DNA from: CAVZOY01 sp963777095 | GTDB lineage: Bacteria; Actinomycetota; Actinomycetes; Mycobacteriales; Geodermatophilaceae | Direction of reading: 5' to 3' | Assembly: GCA_963777095.1 (NCBI GenBank) | Contig: CAVZOY010000004.1 | Span: 527,805-591,804, forward strand | Length of the DNA: 64,000 nucleotides | Shown here: positions 38,726 to 48,278 of the stretch, in pieces | Numbering within the stretch: position 1 is the stretch's first letter | How the letters are laid out: each line of letters starts with the position of its first letter | Notes under the pieces: model-generated | The model's database searches: none | Told to the model about the DNA's origin: nothing | What the model saw: the letters and a program-made list of their open reading frames with translations, nothing else | Translations under genes and position numbers: made by a program

Positions 38726-39724
38726 ATGGCGATCCCGGTCTTCGACGGTCACAACGACGTGCTGCTGGAGGAGCGCTCGTTCGCGGACGCGCTCCGCCGA
38801 CGGGCACCTCGATCTCGCCCGCGCCCGCGAGGGCGGGTTCGCGGGCGGCTTCTTCGCGATCTTCACGCCGCACCCCGACGGCTTCGCGCGCGCGCGACGG
38901 CCGACGCCCGAGCCGGCGGTCGGGCACGAGCTGCGCGATCGGCCACACGTTCCGCGCATGCGCAAGCTGCTCGACCTCGAGCGCGCCGGAGCGCTGCGGA
39001 TCGCGCGCGAGCCGGAGGACCTCGTGCTCGACGGCGACGTCGTCGCCGTCATGCACATCGAGGGCGCCGAGGCGGTCGACGCCGGAGCTCGAGCTGCTGC
39101 CCGCGCTGCACGCGTTCGGGCTGCGCTCGCTCGGCATCACGTGGAGCCGGCCGAACGCGTTCGGCCACGGCGTCCTCGCCGCCCGCACGCACCGGCCCGG
39201 GGCTGACCGACGCCGGCCGCGCGCTCGTGCGCGCGTGCGAGGAGCTCGGCATCCTCGTCGACCTCGCGCACCTCAACGAGCGCGGCTTCTGGGACGTGGC
39301 GGCGATGACGAGCGCCCGCTGGTCGTCACCCACGCGTGCGCCCACGCGCTCGTCGCCGCATCGTGCGCAACCTCACCGACCGCCAGCTCGACGCGGTGCG
39401 CGACTCGCGGCGGCGTGGTCGGCATCTGCTTCCACCACGAGTTCGTCGGCGCCGCAGCGCACCGACATCGCGCGCCACGCGCGACTACATCGCCGACGCG
39501 CATCGGGCCCGAGCACGTCGCGCTCGGCTCGGACTTCGACGGCTGCGAGCTGCCCGAGGGGCTGCGCGGCGCGCAGGACCTCCCGCTGGTCCTCGACGAC
39601 CTGCGCGCGCTCGGCTGGGGCGAGCCGGAGCTGCGGCTCGCTCGCGCACGAGAACTTCCTGCGCGTGCTGCGTCAGGTGCAGAACGCCGCGAGCTCGCGC
39701 GCCATGCCGACCGGGTCGTCGTAG
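38726..39724 (+). CDS. Membrane dipeptidase (peptidase M19 family), multiply frameshifted
   Basis: Zinc dipeptidase of the renal dipeptidase type. 'IPVFDGHNDVLLEE' has the HxD pair, 'VVAVMHIEGAEAVDAE' the bridging Glu, 'PLVVTHACAHAL' and a downstream His the third and fourth ligands, and 'EHVALGSDFDGCELPEGLRG' the Asp. About 325 residues. No signal peptide, so a cytoplasmic role such as D-Ala-D-Ala or dipeptide turnover is likely. More than eight +1 shifts. The exact stop is uncertain; as read it overlaps the convergent hydrolase gene by 52 nt. Confidence 0.85.
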   Translation: MAIPVFDGHNDVLLEERSFADALRRRAPRSRPRPRGRVRGRLLRDLHAAPRRLRARATADARAGGRARAARSATRSAHAQAARPRARRSAADRARAGGPRARRRRRRRHAHRGRRGGRRRSSSCCPRCTRSGCARSASRGAGRTRSATASSPPARTGPGLTDAGRALVRACEELGILVDLAHLNERGFWDVAAMTSARWSSPTRAPTRSSPHRAQPHRPPARRGARLAAAWSASASTTSSSAPQRTDIARHARLHRRRASGPSTSRSARTSTAASCPRGCAARRTSRWSSTTCARSAGASRSCGSLAHENFLRVLRQVQNAASSRAMPTGSS

Positions 39725-40512
39725 GCCATCAGGAAGCCGGTGCCCGGCAGCACGCGCAGCTGCGCGTCGGGCAGCAGGCCGAGCGCCTCCTCGGCGATCG
39801 CGAGCGGGTGCAGGCGGTCCTCGTCGGCCCACAGCAGCAGCGTCGGGACGTCGATCAGGCGGTAGGCGTCGAGCAGGTCGGACTGCGCGCCGGTCGGCCA
39901 GCGGCGCGCCGCGCGGGCCCAGGCGCGGGCGCGCGTGGCGTCGCCGCCGACGTCGGCGAACGCGTGGCGCACGAGGTCGCGCGCCGCCGGGTTGCCGCGC
40001 GCGGTCAGGCTCTCGCCGGCCTGCGGGCGGAACGCCAGCCGCGCGGCGTGCGAGACGGCGCGGTCGAGCCCCGGGACGGCGCCCGCGCGCGCGGCGCCGA
40101 GCACGATCCGCTCGAGCCGGTGGCGCATCGGGCGGCGGTGCAGCGCGCTCGGCATCAGCACCAGCCGGCCGGGAGTGAGCTGCCGCGTCTGCACGGCGCG
40201 CAGCAGGATCAGCGCGCCGACGTCGTGGCCGCCGACCAGCGGCCGCGGCCCGCAGACCTCGCGGCAGAAGCCGGCGATCACCTCGGCCATCCAGTCCGGC
40301 GAGTAGGGGTGGCGCGGGCGGTCCTCGGAGTCGCCGTGCAGCGGCAGGTCGGGCAGCACGAGGCGGAAGCGGTCGGAGAGCTCCTCGACGAGCGGCTCGA
40401 ACTCGCGGTGGGTCAGCAGCGCCGAGTGCAGCAGCGCGAGCGGCGGCCCGGTGCCCGCCTCGCGGTAGGCGACGCGCGCGCCGTCGTGGTGGTGGTAGAG
40501 GCGGAGCTTCAT
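39673..40512 (-). CDS. Alpha/beta hydrolase with Asp at the nucleophile elbow
   Basis: 279 residues, intact. 'GTGPPLALLHSALLTHREFE' carries the oxyanion-hole region, and the nucleophile elbow reads 'LVGGHDVGALILLRAV': G-H-D-V-G, with Asp as in epoxide hydrolases and haloalkane dehalogenases rather than Ser. The acid/His region is 'TLLLWADEDRLHPLAIAEEA'; near the end 'LPGTGFLMAYDDPVG' lacks the usual catalytic His (GHF/GHW), reading Gly-Phe instead. Activity is therefore uncertain. ATG 40512; a GTG at 40539 is in frame but would cover the MATE start. Confidence 0.82.
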   Translation of the reverse strand: MKLRLYHHHDGARVAYREAGTGPPLALLHSALLTHREFEPLVEELSDRFRLVLPDLPLHGDSEDRPRHPYSPDWMAEVIAGFCREVCGPRPLVGGHDVGALILLRAVQTRQLTPGRLVLMPSALHRRPMRHRLERIVLGAARAGAVPGLDRAVSHAARLAFRPQAGESLTARGNPAARDLVRHAFADVGGDATRARAWARAARRWPTGAQSDLLDAYRLIDVPTLLLWADEDRLHPLAIAEEALGLLPDAQLRVLPGTGFLMAYDDPVGMARELAAFCT

Positions 40513-40517
40513 AGGGT
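40512..40517 (+). promoter_or_regulatory. Candidate -10 for the MATE gene, overlapping the hydrolase start codon
   Basis: TAGGGT begins on the last base of the hydrolase start codon complement and ends 9 nt before the MATE GTG. The two start codons are 14 nt apart, so each promoter must lie inside the other gene. Confidence 0.4.
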
Positions 40518-40526
40518 GGACGGCTC

Positions 40527-41830
40527 GTGCTGCGCTCACCCTACGACCGCGAGATCTTCAGGCTCGCCGTGCCCGCGCTCGGCGCGCTGGCCGCCGAGCC
40601 GCTCTACGTGCTCGTCGACACCGCGATCGTCGGGCACCTCGGCACGACCCAGCTCGCCTCGCTGGCGATCGCCGCGACGGTGCTGAGCTCGGCGTTCACG
40701 ATCTTCAACTTCCTCACCTACGGGACGACGGCGCGCGTCTCGCGCCTGCACGGCGCGGGGCGCGAGGACGAAGCGGCGGCGCTCGGCGCGCAGGCGCTGT
40801 GGCTCGGGCTGGGGATCGGCATCGTGCTCGCGCTGCTCACGCTGCTGCTCGCGCGGCCGGTCGCGCAGCTGATGGGCGCGCGAGGGGGAGATCCTCGACG
40901 GCGCCGTCCTGCTACCTGCGGATCGCCGCGCTCGGCTCGCCGTTCTTCATGCTCGCCGCGGCGGGCCAGGGCTACCTGCGCGGGATGTCGGACCTGCGCA
41001 CGCCGCTGCTGATCCTCGTCGTCGCGCACTCGGTCAACGTCGTGCTCGAGCTGCTGTTCGTCTACGGCTTCGACTGGGGGCTCGCGGGCTCGGCGTGGGG
41101 CACGGTGATCGCGCAGGCGGGGATGGGCGGCGCGTTCGTGTGGGTGCAGGCGCGCGCGTCGGGCTGGGAGCCGCCGCGGCTCGATCGCATCCGCTCGCTG
41201 ATGAAGATCGGCGGCGAGATCGCGGTGCGCACGACCGCGCTGCTCGCGTCGTTCCTCGTCGCCTCGGCGGTGCTCGCGCGGGTCGGCGCCGCCTCGCTCG
41301 GCGCGCACCAGATCGCGTTCCAGCTCTTCATCTTCCTCGCGCTCGTGCTCGACGCGATCGCGATCGCCGGGCAGGTGATGGTGGGGCGGATGCTCGGCGC
41401 CGGCGACCCCGACGGCGCGCGCGCCGCGTCGGTGCGGATGATCGGCTGGTCGGTCGTGGTCGGGCACGCGTGTTCGCGGTCGTGCTGCTCGCGCTCGACG
41501 GACGTGCTGCCGCACGCGTTCACCTCCGACGACGCGGTGATCGAGCGCGCGCACGCCGTGTGGCCGCTGTTCGCGGCACTGATGCCGGCGGGCGGCGCGG
41601 TGTTCGCGCTCGACGGGATCCTCATCGGCGCCTCCGACACCCGCTACCTGATGTGGAGCATGCTCGCCGCCTCGGCCGTCTACGTCCCGCTGGCGCTGCT
41701 CGCGCTGCGCGAGGACTGGGGCATCCAGGGCGTCTGGGCAGGGCTCGCCGCGCTGTTCGCGGTCCGCCTGCTCACGCTCGGCGTGCGCTTCGCGGGGCAG
41801 CGATGGGCGCTCACCGGCGCCCCGGCGTAG
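40527..41830 (+). CDS. MATE-family multidrug efflux transporter
   Basis: About 433 residues with twelve hydrophobic segments. N-terminal 'REIFRLAVPALGALAAEPLY' followed by VLVDTAIVGHLG is the MATE/DinF hallmark; 'QALWLGLGIGIVLALLTLLL', 'QGYLRGMSDLRTPLLILVVA' and the second-half 'MKIGGEIAVRTTALLASFLV' show the two-lobe repeat. Most like the DinF branch, driven by Na+ or H+. Two shifts near 40,880-40,905 and 41,470-41,500. Divergent from the hydrolase. Confidence 0.9.
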
Positions 41831-41846
41831 TACCTTCGCCACCGCC

Positions 41847-42240
41847 ATGCGCCGCATCGCCGCCCTCCTGCTCTGCCTCGCCCTGCTCGCGCCGGCCGCG
41901 CCCGCGCTCGCCCAGGACACCCCGTTCGGCCCGCTGCCGCAGCCCGCGCCGACCGAGGCGCCGACGCCCGACGACAACAGCAGCAACATCCTCGGCCAGG
42001 ACGTCGGCCGCACGACGCTCTACCTGATCGCCGGCGCGCTGCTCGTCGCGTTCGTGTTCATCGGCTGGTTCATCTCCCGCGACGCGCGCCGCACGCTGCC
42101 CCAGCACCGGGTCAGCGACGAGGCCGAGCGCCGCCGCCACGACCCGCAGGGAGCGCCACCGCCGCCAGCGCGAGAAGGAGCGGGCGCGCAAGAAGACGCG
42201 CGCCCAGAAGCAGGCGCGCAAGGCCCACCGCAAGCGCTAG
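41847..42240 (+). CDS. Small secreted/anchored protein with one helix and a Lys/Arg-rich tail
   Basis: About 130 residues: signal peptide 'MRRIAALLLCLALLAPAAPA', a Pro-rich linker, one membrane helix ('YLIAGALLVAFVFIGWFIS') and a very basic C-terminus ('REKERARKKTRAQKQARKAH' after one repaired shift near 42,153). The orientation would place the basic tail in the cytoplasm, where it could touch nucleic acid or phospholipid. Unknown function, 16 nt after the MATE gene. Confidence 0.72.
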
Positions 42241-42243
42241 ACG

Positions 42244-43019
42244 TCAGCCCGAGCCGGCCCTTCGGCGGGTCGCAGGCCGCGCGCGCGCATGCCCGGCCTC
42301 GATCCGCTCGCAGACCGTCTCGACGACCTTCACGCGCGCCCAGCGCTTCGAGTCGCCCTCGACGAGGTGCCACGGCGCCACGTCGGTGCTGGTGCGCTCG
42401 AGCATGTCCTCGATCGCCGTCGTGTACTGCTTGCGCTTCTCGCGGTTGCGCCAGTCCTCGTCGGTCAGCTTCCACGACTTCAGCGGGTCGCTCACGGCGC
42501 GCCTCGAAGCGCTTGAGCTGCTCCTCGTCGGAGACGTGCATCCAGAACTTGATCAGCACCATCCCCTCGGCCGACAGCGTGCGCTCGAACTCGTTGATCT
42601 CGTCGTAGGCGCGCGACCACTGCGCGCTTGGTGGCGAACTTCTCGACCCGCTCGACGAGCACGCGCCCGTACCACGAGCGGTCGAGCACGGCCATCCCGC
42701 CCCAGCCCGGCAGCGCGGGCCAGAAGCGCCCCAGGAAGTGGTGGCGCTTCTCGTCGTAGGTGGGCGCCGCGAACTGCACGACGCGCACGTGGCGCGGGTC
42801 GAGCGGGGTCACGAGGCGCTTGATCGCGCCGCCCTTGCCGCTCGCGTCCCAGCCCTCGAACATCACGCACACCGGCGGGCCGATGTCCTGCTCGCCGATC
42901 AGCCCGCCGAGCCGCAGGCGCAGGGCCAGCAGCCGCTTCTGGGCCGCGGCCGAGGCGCTCTCCTCCTCTTCCTGGCGCGAGAGCTTGAGTGAGAGATCGA
43001 GGGCGTCGAGGCGGCCCAT
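42244..43019 (-). CDS. ppk2: Polyphosphate kinase 2 family protein
   Basis: About 257 residues. Walker A 'VCVMFEGWDASGKGGAIKRL', 'VTPLDPRHVRVVQFAAPTYD', the lid region and 'MAVLDRSWYGRVLVERVEKF' (Walker B DRSWYGR) are PPK2 hallmarks, as are 'FWMHVSDEEQLKRFEAR' and 'WKLTDEDWRNREKRKQYTTA'. PPK2 enzymes move phosphate between polyphosphate and nucleotides; the exact nucleotide preference cannot be read. Two shifts near 42,626 and 42,497. Convergent with the small basic protein, divergent from the MHS transporter. Confidence 0.92.
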
Positions 43020-43030
43020 TTGTGCCGATT

Positions 43031-43063
43031 CGTATCAAGTTCGGTCGGGTAGGCCTTGATACG
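43031..43063. promoter_or_regulatory. Perfect 9-bp inverted repeat operator candidate
   Basis: CGTATCAAG (43031-43039) and CTTGATACG (43055-43063) are perfect inverted repeats with a 15-nt spacer. Their centres are 24 bp apart, a little over two helical turns, so two DNA-binding domains could sit on the same face. The site lies between ppk2 and the MHS transporter gene, in an AT-richer patch, and each arm contains TTGATA in one orientation. The transporter's ribosome site GGGAGGAG follows at 43077-43084. Confidence 0.7.
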
Positions 43064-43091
43064 CCAACTTTCACTGGGAGGAGAAAGACTC

Positions 43092-44496
43092 ATGGCATCC
43101 GTCGAGCGTCTTGACGCCGCGCAGCCTGTTGCAGAGGACAAGCAGAACCTGCGCAAGGTCGTCGCCGCAAGCTTCATCGGGACCACGATCGAGTGGTACG
43201 ACTTCTTCCTCTACGGAACGGCCGCCGCGCTCGTCTTCGGCGAGCTGTTCTTCCCGGGCTCGAGCCCGCTGATGGGCACGCTTGCCGCCTTCGGCACGTT
43301 CGCCGCGGCTTCGCCGCCCGCCCGCTGGGCGGCATCGTCTTCGGTCACTTCGGAGACCGCATCGGCCGCAAGGCGATGCTCGTCACGTCGCTGCTCATCA
43401 TGGGCATCGCGACGTTCCTGATCGGCTGCCTGCCGACGCACGCGTCGATCGGCATCCTCGCCCCGATCCTGCTGGTCCTGCTGCGCTTCGCGCAGGGCAT
43501 CGGCGTCGGCGGCGAGTGGGGCGGCGCGGTGCTGATGTCCGTCGAGCACGCGCCGAAGGGCAAGCGCGGCTTCTACGGCGCGTTCCCGCAGATGGGCGTG
43601 CCGGCCGGCCTGCTGCTCTCGACGGTCGCCTTCATCACCGTGCAGAACGCCACCACCGAGGACCAGTTCATGGCCTGGGGCTGGCGCATCCCGTTCCTGA
43701 TCTCGATCGTGCTCGTCGCGGTCGGTCTCTTCATCCGCCTGGCGGTCATGGAGTCGCCGGCGTTCAAGGAGGTCAAGGACAGCGGCACCGCGTCGGACAA
43801 GCCGATCGTCGACCTCGTCAAGGAGCACAAGCGCGACGTGCTGACCGCGATGGGCATGCGGATCGCCGAGAACGGCTGCTTCTACATCTTCACGGTGTTC
43901 GTGCTCGTCTACGGCGAGGAGACGCTGAACATGCCGAAGAGCACCATGCTCACGGGCGTGATCATCGCCGCGGCGATCGGGCTGTTCACGGTGCCGTTCT
44001 ACGGCGCGCTGTCGGACCGCGTCGGGCGCCGCAAGCTCTACATGGCGGGCGCCGTGTTCACGCTGCTGTTCGTGTATCCCGTTCTTCGAGCTGCTGCAGA
44101 CGAAGGAGCCCGTGCTGATCTGGCTCGCGATCGTGCTCGGCGTCAACGTCGGCCACGACCTGATGTACGGGCCGCAGGCGGCGTACTTCTCCGAGCTGTT
44201 CGCGACCCGCATGCGCTACACCGGCGCGTCGGTCGGCTACCAGCTCGCGGCCGTGTTCGGCGGTGGCTTCGCCCCGCTGATCGCCGTGGCGCTGCTCGCC
44301 GCCGGCGGGGACGACCCGTATCTTGTCGCGCTCTACATGATGGGCCTGGGCCTGATCACGGTCGTCGCGACGTACTTCGCACGCGAGACGTTCCGGTCGG
44401 ACATCGGCGAGATCGACGCCGAGACGGCCGCGGACGGAGCGCTTCGTGCGCAAGCCCGCCGAGGACCGCGAGCGGGAGACCACGGGGGTTCGGTGA
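43092..44496 (+). CDS. MHS-family (MFS) carboxylate transporter
   Basis: About 467 residues, twelve membrane segments. 'ASFIGTTIEWYDFFLYGTAA' is the MHS family opening, 'GHFGDRIGRKAMLVTSLLIM' the MFS loop 2-3 motif, 'LLRFAQGIGVGGEWGGAVLM' and 'GALSDRVGRRKLYMAGAVF' the other conserved segments. MHS members import 2-oxoglutarate, citrate, shikimate or similar organic acids by proton symport. Three shifts (near 43,308, 44,082 and 44,436). The last codons overlap the transhydrogenase gene (GTGA), so substrate and enzyme probably belong together. Confidence 0.9.
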
Positions 44497-45804
44497 GCAA
44501 GGAGACGGTCTTCACCCTCGAGGCGACGCCGATCAAGTTCGGGCCGGGCGCCTCCGCCGACGCGGGCTGGGAGCTCAAGCGCCTGGGCGCCTCGAGGGTG
44601 ATGGTGGTCAGCGATCCCGGCATCGTGGAGGCCGGGATCACCGGCCGGATCGTGGAGGCGATCGAGGCGGCCGGGATCGAGGCGGTCGTCTTCGACCGCG
44701 CCCGCGTCGAGCCGACCGCGGAGTCGTTGCAGGAGGCGGCCGACTTCGCGGTCGACGGCGACTTCGACGGCTTCGTCGGGGTCGGCGGCGGCTCGAGCCT
44801 CGACACCGCGAAGGTCGCCGACCTCGTGGCGACCCACCCGGCGCCGATCATGGACTACGTCAACGCCGCCGGTCGGCGAGGGCAAGAAGCCGCCGGGGCC
44901 GCTCGAAGCCGCTGCTGGCGATCCCGACGACGGCCGGGCACCGGGTCGGAGGCGACCACGGTCGCCGTGCTCGACGTCCCCGACCAGCGGACCAAGAGCG
45001 GCATCTCGCACCGCTACCTGCGCCCGCACCAGGGCATCGTCGACCCCGAGCTCCTGCGCGGCGTGCCCGCCGAGGTCACCTCGTCGTGCGGGCTCGACGT
45101 CGTCTGCCACGCGGTCGAGTCGTTCGTCTCCAAGCCCTACGACAGCCGCGAGCGGCCCGAGTCGCCCGACGACCGGCCGCCCTACCAGGGCGCCAACCCG
45201 GTCTCCGACGTGTGGTCGGCGAAGGCGCTCGAGTACGGCGGGCGCTACCTGCGCCGCGCGGTGCAGGACGCCGACGACCTCGAGGCGCGCGGCGCGATGA
45301 TGCTCGCCGCCAGCCTGGCCGGCATCGGCTTCGGCTCGGCCGGCGTGCACATCCCGCACGCCTGCGCGTATCCGATCGCGTCGCTCAAGCACGAGTACCG
45401 CCGCCCGGCTATCCCGACGACCACCCGTTCGTCCCGCACGGCTGGTCGGTGATCGTCACCGCGCCCGGCCGCGTTCCGCTTCACGTACGAGGCCGACCCG
45501 GAGAAGCACCGCCGCGCGGCCGAGCTGATCGCGGGCAAGGAGCTGCCCGGACGCGGACGAGAACACGCTGCCGGACGTGCTGACCGAGCTGATGCGCGAC
45601 GTCGGCGCGCCGAGCGGCGTGCGCGAGCTCGGCTACGACGACGCTGACGTGGACGCGCTGGTCGAGGGCGCGGTCAAGCAGCAGCGGCTGCTGGTCGTCT
45701 CGCCGCGCGAGCCCTCCGAGAGCGACCTCGCCGAGATCATCCGCGGCTCTATGGAGAACTGGGCGCCGAGCCTCGCGGCCGGATCACCAGCGAGCGAACG
45801 CTGA
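44493..45804 (+). CDS. Hydroxyacid-oxoacid transhydrogenase-like iron-containing dehydrogenase
   Basis: About 435 residues. 'ETVFTLEATPIKFGPGASAD', 'FDGFVGVGGGSSLDTAKVAD' (nucleotide loop), 'LLAIPTTAGTGSEATTVAVL' and the metal region 'HIPHACAYPIASLKHEYRPP' with a nearby 'HPFVPHGWSVIVTAP' match the ADHFE1/HOT branch of group III alcohol dehydrogenases. HOT oxidises 4-hydroxybutyrate to succinate semialdehyde using 2-oxoglutarate as acceptor. The long insert 'RERPESPDDRPPYQGANPVS' also fits this branch. Inserted bases near 44,873, 44,911, 44,939 and three after 45,400. The stop as read overlaps the next gene. Confidence 0.85.
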
Positions 45805-46218
45805 ACACCGCGTCGTCGCGGTCGATGCGCGCGATCGGCCGCTTGACGCCCTCGAAGTGCCCCTCGCCGCGGTAGTCGGCGAAGCGCGCGACGTGCTTGC
45901 CGCGCACGAAGATCAGCAGGTCGCCGGTGCGGAACGCGAGGTCGCCCTTCCACGGCGATCCGACCGCGCGCGAGATGTCCGCGCGGGTCGCGGTCTTGCC
46001 CGGCGATCAGCACCGTGTCCCAGTCGAACTGCGTCGACGTCGGAGAGGTCGACGTCCTCGCCGCGCTGCTCGGCCGTCCCGATCTCGCGCGTGATGCTCT
46101 CGGCGAGCAGGTTGTCGACCGCGATCGCGTCCTCCTCGCGGTTGAGGTAGATGACCAGCCCCAGGACCAGCAGGGCGAGCGCGAGCGCCGCGCCGACTGC
46201 CGTCAGGGCCTTGGTCAC
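45749..46218 (-). CDS. Membrane-anchored protein of unknown function
   Basis: About 155 residues with an N-terminal membrane anchor ('ALALALLVLGLVIYLNREED') and a soluble domain: 'LLAESITREIGTAEQRGEDV', 'FDWDTVLIAGKTATRADISR', 'WKGDLAFRTGDLLIFVRGKH' and 'RIDRDDAVFSVRSLVIRP'. Alternating beta-strand pattern; no catalytic motif seen. Three shifts. GTG start overlaps the stop of the thiol oxidoreductase-like gene (GTGA), linking it to the antiporter operon. Confidence 0.7.
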
Positions 46219-46693
46219 GCGATCAGCTCGCTCAGCGTCTCGACGTCGTAGAAGCCGTCCCACGGCTCGCCGTGGGCGATGAAGGTCGGCGTGCGCTTGA
46301 GCGGCAGCTCGCGGCCGGCCTGCTTGTCGGCGCGCACCGTCTCGGCGTAGGCGCCCGTCGCGCAGCTCGGTCGCGATGCGGTCGGCGTCGAGCCCCTCGG
46401 CTCGCGCCAGCGCGAGCAGCGCGTCGTCGCTGAGGTCGTCGGAGGCGAGCAGCCGGCGGTGGTAGGGCCAGAAGCGGCCCTGGGCGCCGGCGGCCTCGGC
46501 CGCCTCGGCGGCGCGCAGCGCGTGCGGGTGCAGGCGCGGCACCGGGTAGTGGCGCCAGCCGAGCCGCAGCTCGTCGCCGTAGCGCTCGATGCAGCCGCTC
46601 GACGTAGGGCCAGGCGTCGCGCGTCTGCGGGCATTCGTAGTCGCCGAACATGATCAGCTCGCGCGTGCCGTCGGGGTGCAGCCAGTGCGTCAT
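46215..46693 (-). CDS. DsbA/FrnE-like thioredoxin-fold protein with CPxT site
   Basis: About 158 residues. 'RELIMFGDYECPQTRDAWPY' is the thioredoxin-fold active-site region with Cys-Pro-Gln-Thr, so the second Cys is missing; 'QGRFWPYHRRLLASDDLSDD' and 'AGRELPLKRTPTFIAHGEPW' (with the cis-Pro TPTF) are typical of DsbA/FrnE proteins. Without a CXXC it may bind glutathione-like thiols or act as an isomerase or scaffold. No signal peptide. Overlaps the antiporter gene by 4 nt. Confidence 0.82.
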
Positions 46694-48238
46694 GCGCTCG
46701 CCACCGGCGTCCGGTTCAGCCGCTCCTCCTCGAGGTCGAGGTCGCGCTCGACCTCGCGGATCACCGAGATCGGGACGCGTGCCCTCGTCGATCAGGTCGA
46801 ACAGCGCCTCGCGCTCGGACTCGATCAGGCGCCGGCGCAGCTCGAGCCATCGCCCGGGTCGAGGTCGTTGCCGCCCGCCTCCGGCACGCGGCATTCGCCG
46901 GCGAGCTGGCGCGAGCGCTCGCCGTACATCTCGCGCGCGCGGTCCACGAGCGGCATCGGCAGGTCGTCGGAGAACGCGAGGTCGGCGATCGTGGCCAGCG
47001 CCGCCTCGACGGTGCGGAAGCGCGCCAGCGCCTTGATCCGCTCGTCGCTGCCCGCGTCCTCCTCGACCCCGAGCCGGCTGATGAGCAGCGGCAGCGTGAG
47101 CCCCTGCAGGCCGAGCGTGACCGCGATCACCGCGAGCGTGACGAACAGCAGCGCCTCGCGCTGCGGGACGTCGAGCGGCAGCGACAGCGCGGCGGCGAGG
47201 GCGATCGCGCCGCGCATGCCGCTCCAGGCGACGACGGCGCGCTCGCGGCGGCTGAACGGGCCGAGGCCCGGCACGAGCATCACCCACACGATCCGCACGC
47301 CGATCACCGTGCCGCACACCGCGGCCGCCCAGCCGATCAGCTCGCCCGCGGAGCGCTCCTCGAGCGCGTCGAGCACGCCCTGGAACTGCAGGCCGATGAG
47401 GATGAACAGCACCGACTCGAGCAGGAAGACGAGCACCTCCCAGAACGAGTAGGCCTTCAGCCGCGTGCCGGCGGAGAAGTCCTGCGCCGAGCGCGCGCCG
47501 AGGTAGAGGCCGCTGACGACGGCGGCCAGCACGCCGGAGAGCCCGAGCTCCTCGGCGCCGATGAACGCGAGGTAGGCGGTCAGCAGCGTCACCGTGATCT
47601 CGATCAGGTCGTCGTCGATGCGGCGGCGCAGCCGGCCGCACGAGCCAGCCGAGCGCGAGGCCGAACGCGGCGCCGCCCGTGCCGACGAGGAGGAAGTCGT
47701 GCGCGGCGTCGCCGAGCGAGAACGCGCCCGCCACCGCGGCCGGCACGGCGGTGCGGTAGAGCACGAGCGCGGTGCCGTCGTTGACGAGGCTCTCGCCCTC
47801 GACGAGCGCCACGACGCGCTCGGGCACGCCAAGGCGGCGGAAGACCGCGGTGGCGGCGACGGTGTCGGTGGCGGAGACGATCGCGCCGAGCACGAAGGCC
47901 GCGCCCCAGCTCAGGCCGGGGATGACCGCGTGGGCGACCACGGCGACGGCGCCGGTGGTGAGCAGGACGAGGACGCCGGCCAGCAGCGTCACGCCGGTCG
48001 CGTAGGTGCGCAGGTGGCGCGGGGAGGAGAGCCAGCCGGCCGCGTGCAGGAGCGGCGGCAGGAAGACGAGGAAGATCACGTCGGGCGCGACCTCGATCTC
48101 CGACACGCCCGGCAGGTAGCCGACGCCGACGCCCGCGAGCACGAGCAGGAACGGGTACGGGATCTCCAGCGCACGGGCGACCCACACGGCTCCGGCGGCG
48201 ACGGCGAGCAGCGCGAGCAGGATCTCGATGTCGTCCAT
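46690..48238 (-). CDS. CPA1-family Na+/H+ antiporter (NhaP type)
   Basis: About 515 residues. Twelve to thirteen hydrophobic segments: 'FLLVLAGVGVGYLPGVSEIE', 'FLVFLPPLLHAAGWLSSPRH', 'AAFVLGAIVSATDTVAATAV' (the ion-binding SxTD region) and 'LVEGESLVNDGTALVLYRTA' (ESxxND, CPA1 signature) are clear, as is 'VVAWSGMRGAIALAAALSLP'. The cytoplasmic tail of about 110 residues is helical and ends 'VIREVERDLDLEEERLNRTP'. Exchanges Na+ or K+ for H+. Shifts near 47,640, 46,850 and 46,780. Confidence 0.93.
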
Positions 48239-48246
48239 CACCGGGG

Positions 48247-48268
48247 ACGATAAGCCGCGACCTAGAAT
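48247..48268. promoter_or_regulatory. Divergent -10 pair between antiporter and ileS
   Basis: Minus strand TATCGT (48252-48247) ends 8 nt before the antiporter ATG; plus strand TAGAAT (48263-48268) ends 10 nt before the ileS GTG. Both fit leaderless transcription; no T-box or other leader precedes ileS. Confidence 0.5.
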
Positions 48269-48278
48269 CACCCCTCCC

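Noticed and set aside
43031..43063. Inverted repeat as a pair of divergent -35 boxes (TTGATA)
   Set aside because: No -10 hexamer lies 16-19 nt downstream in either direction; an operator fits better.
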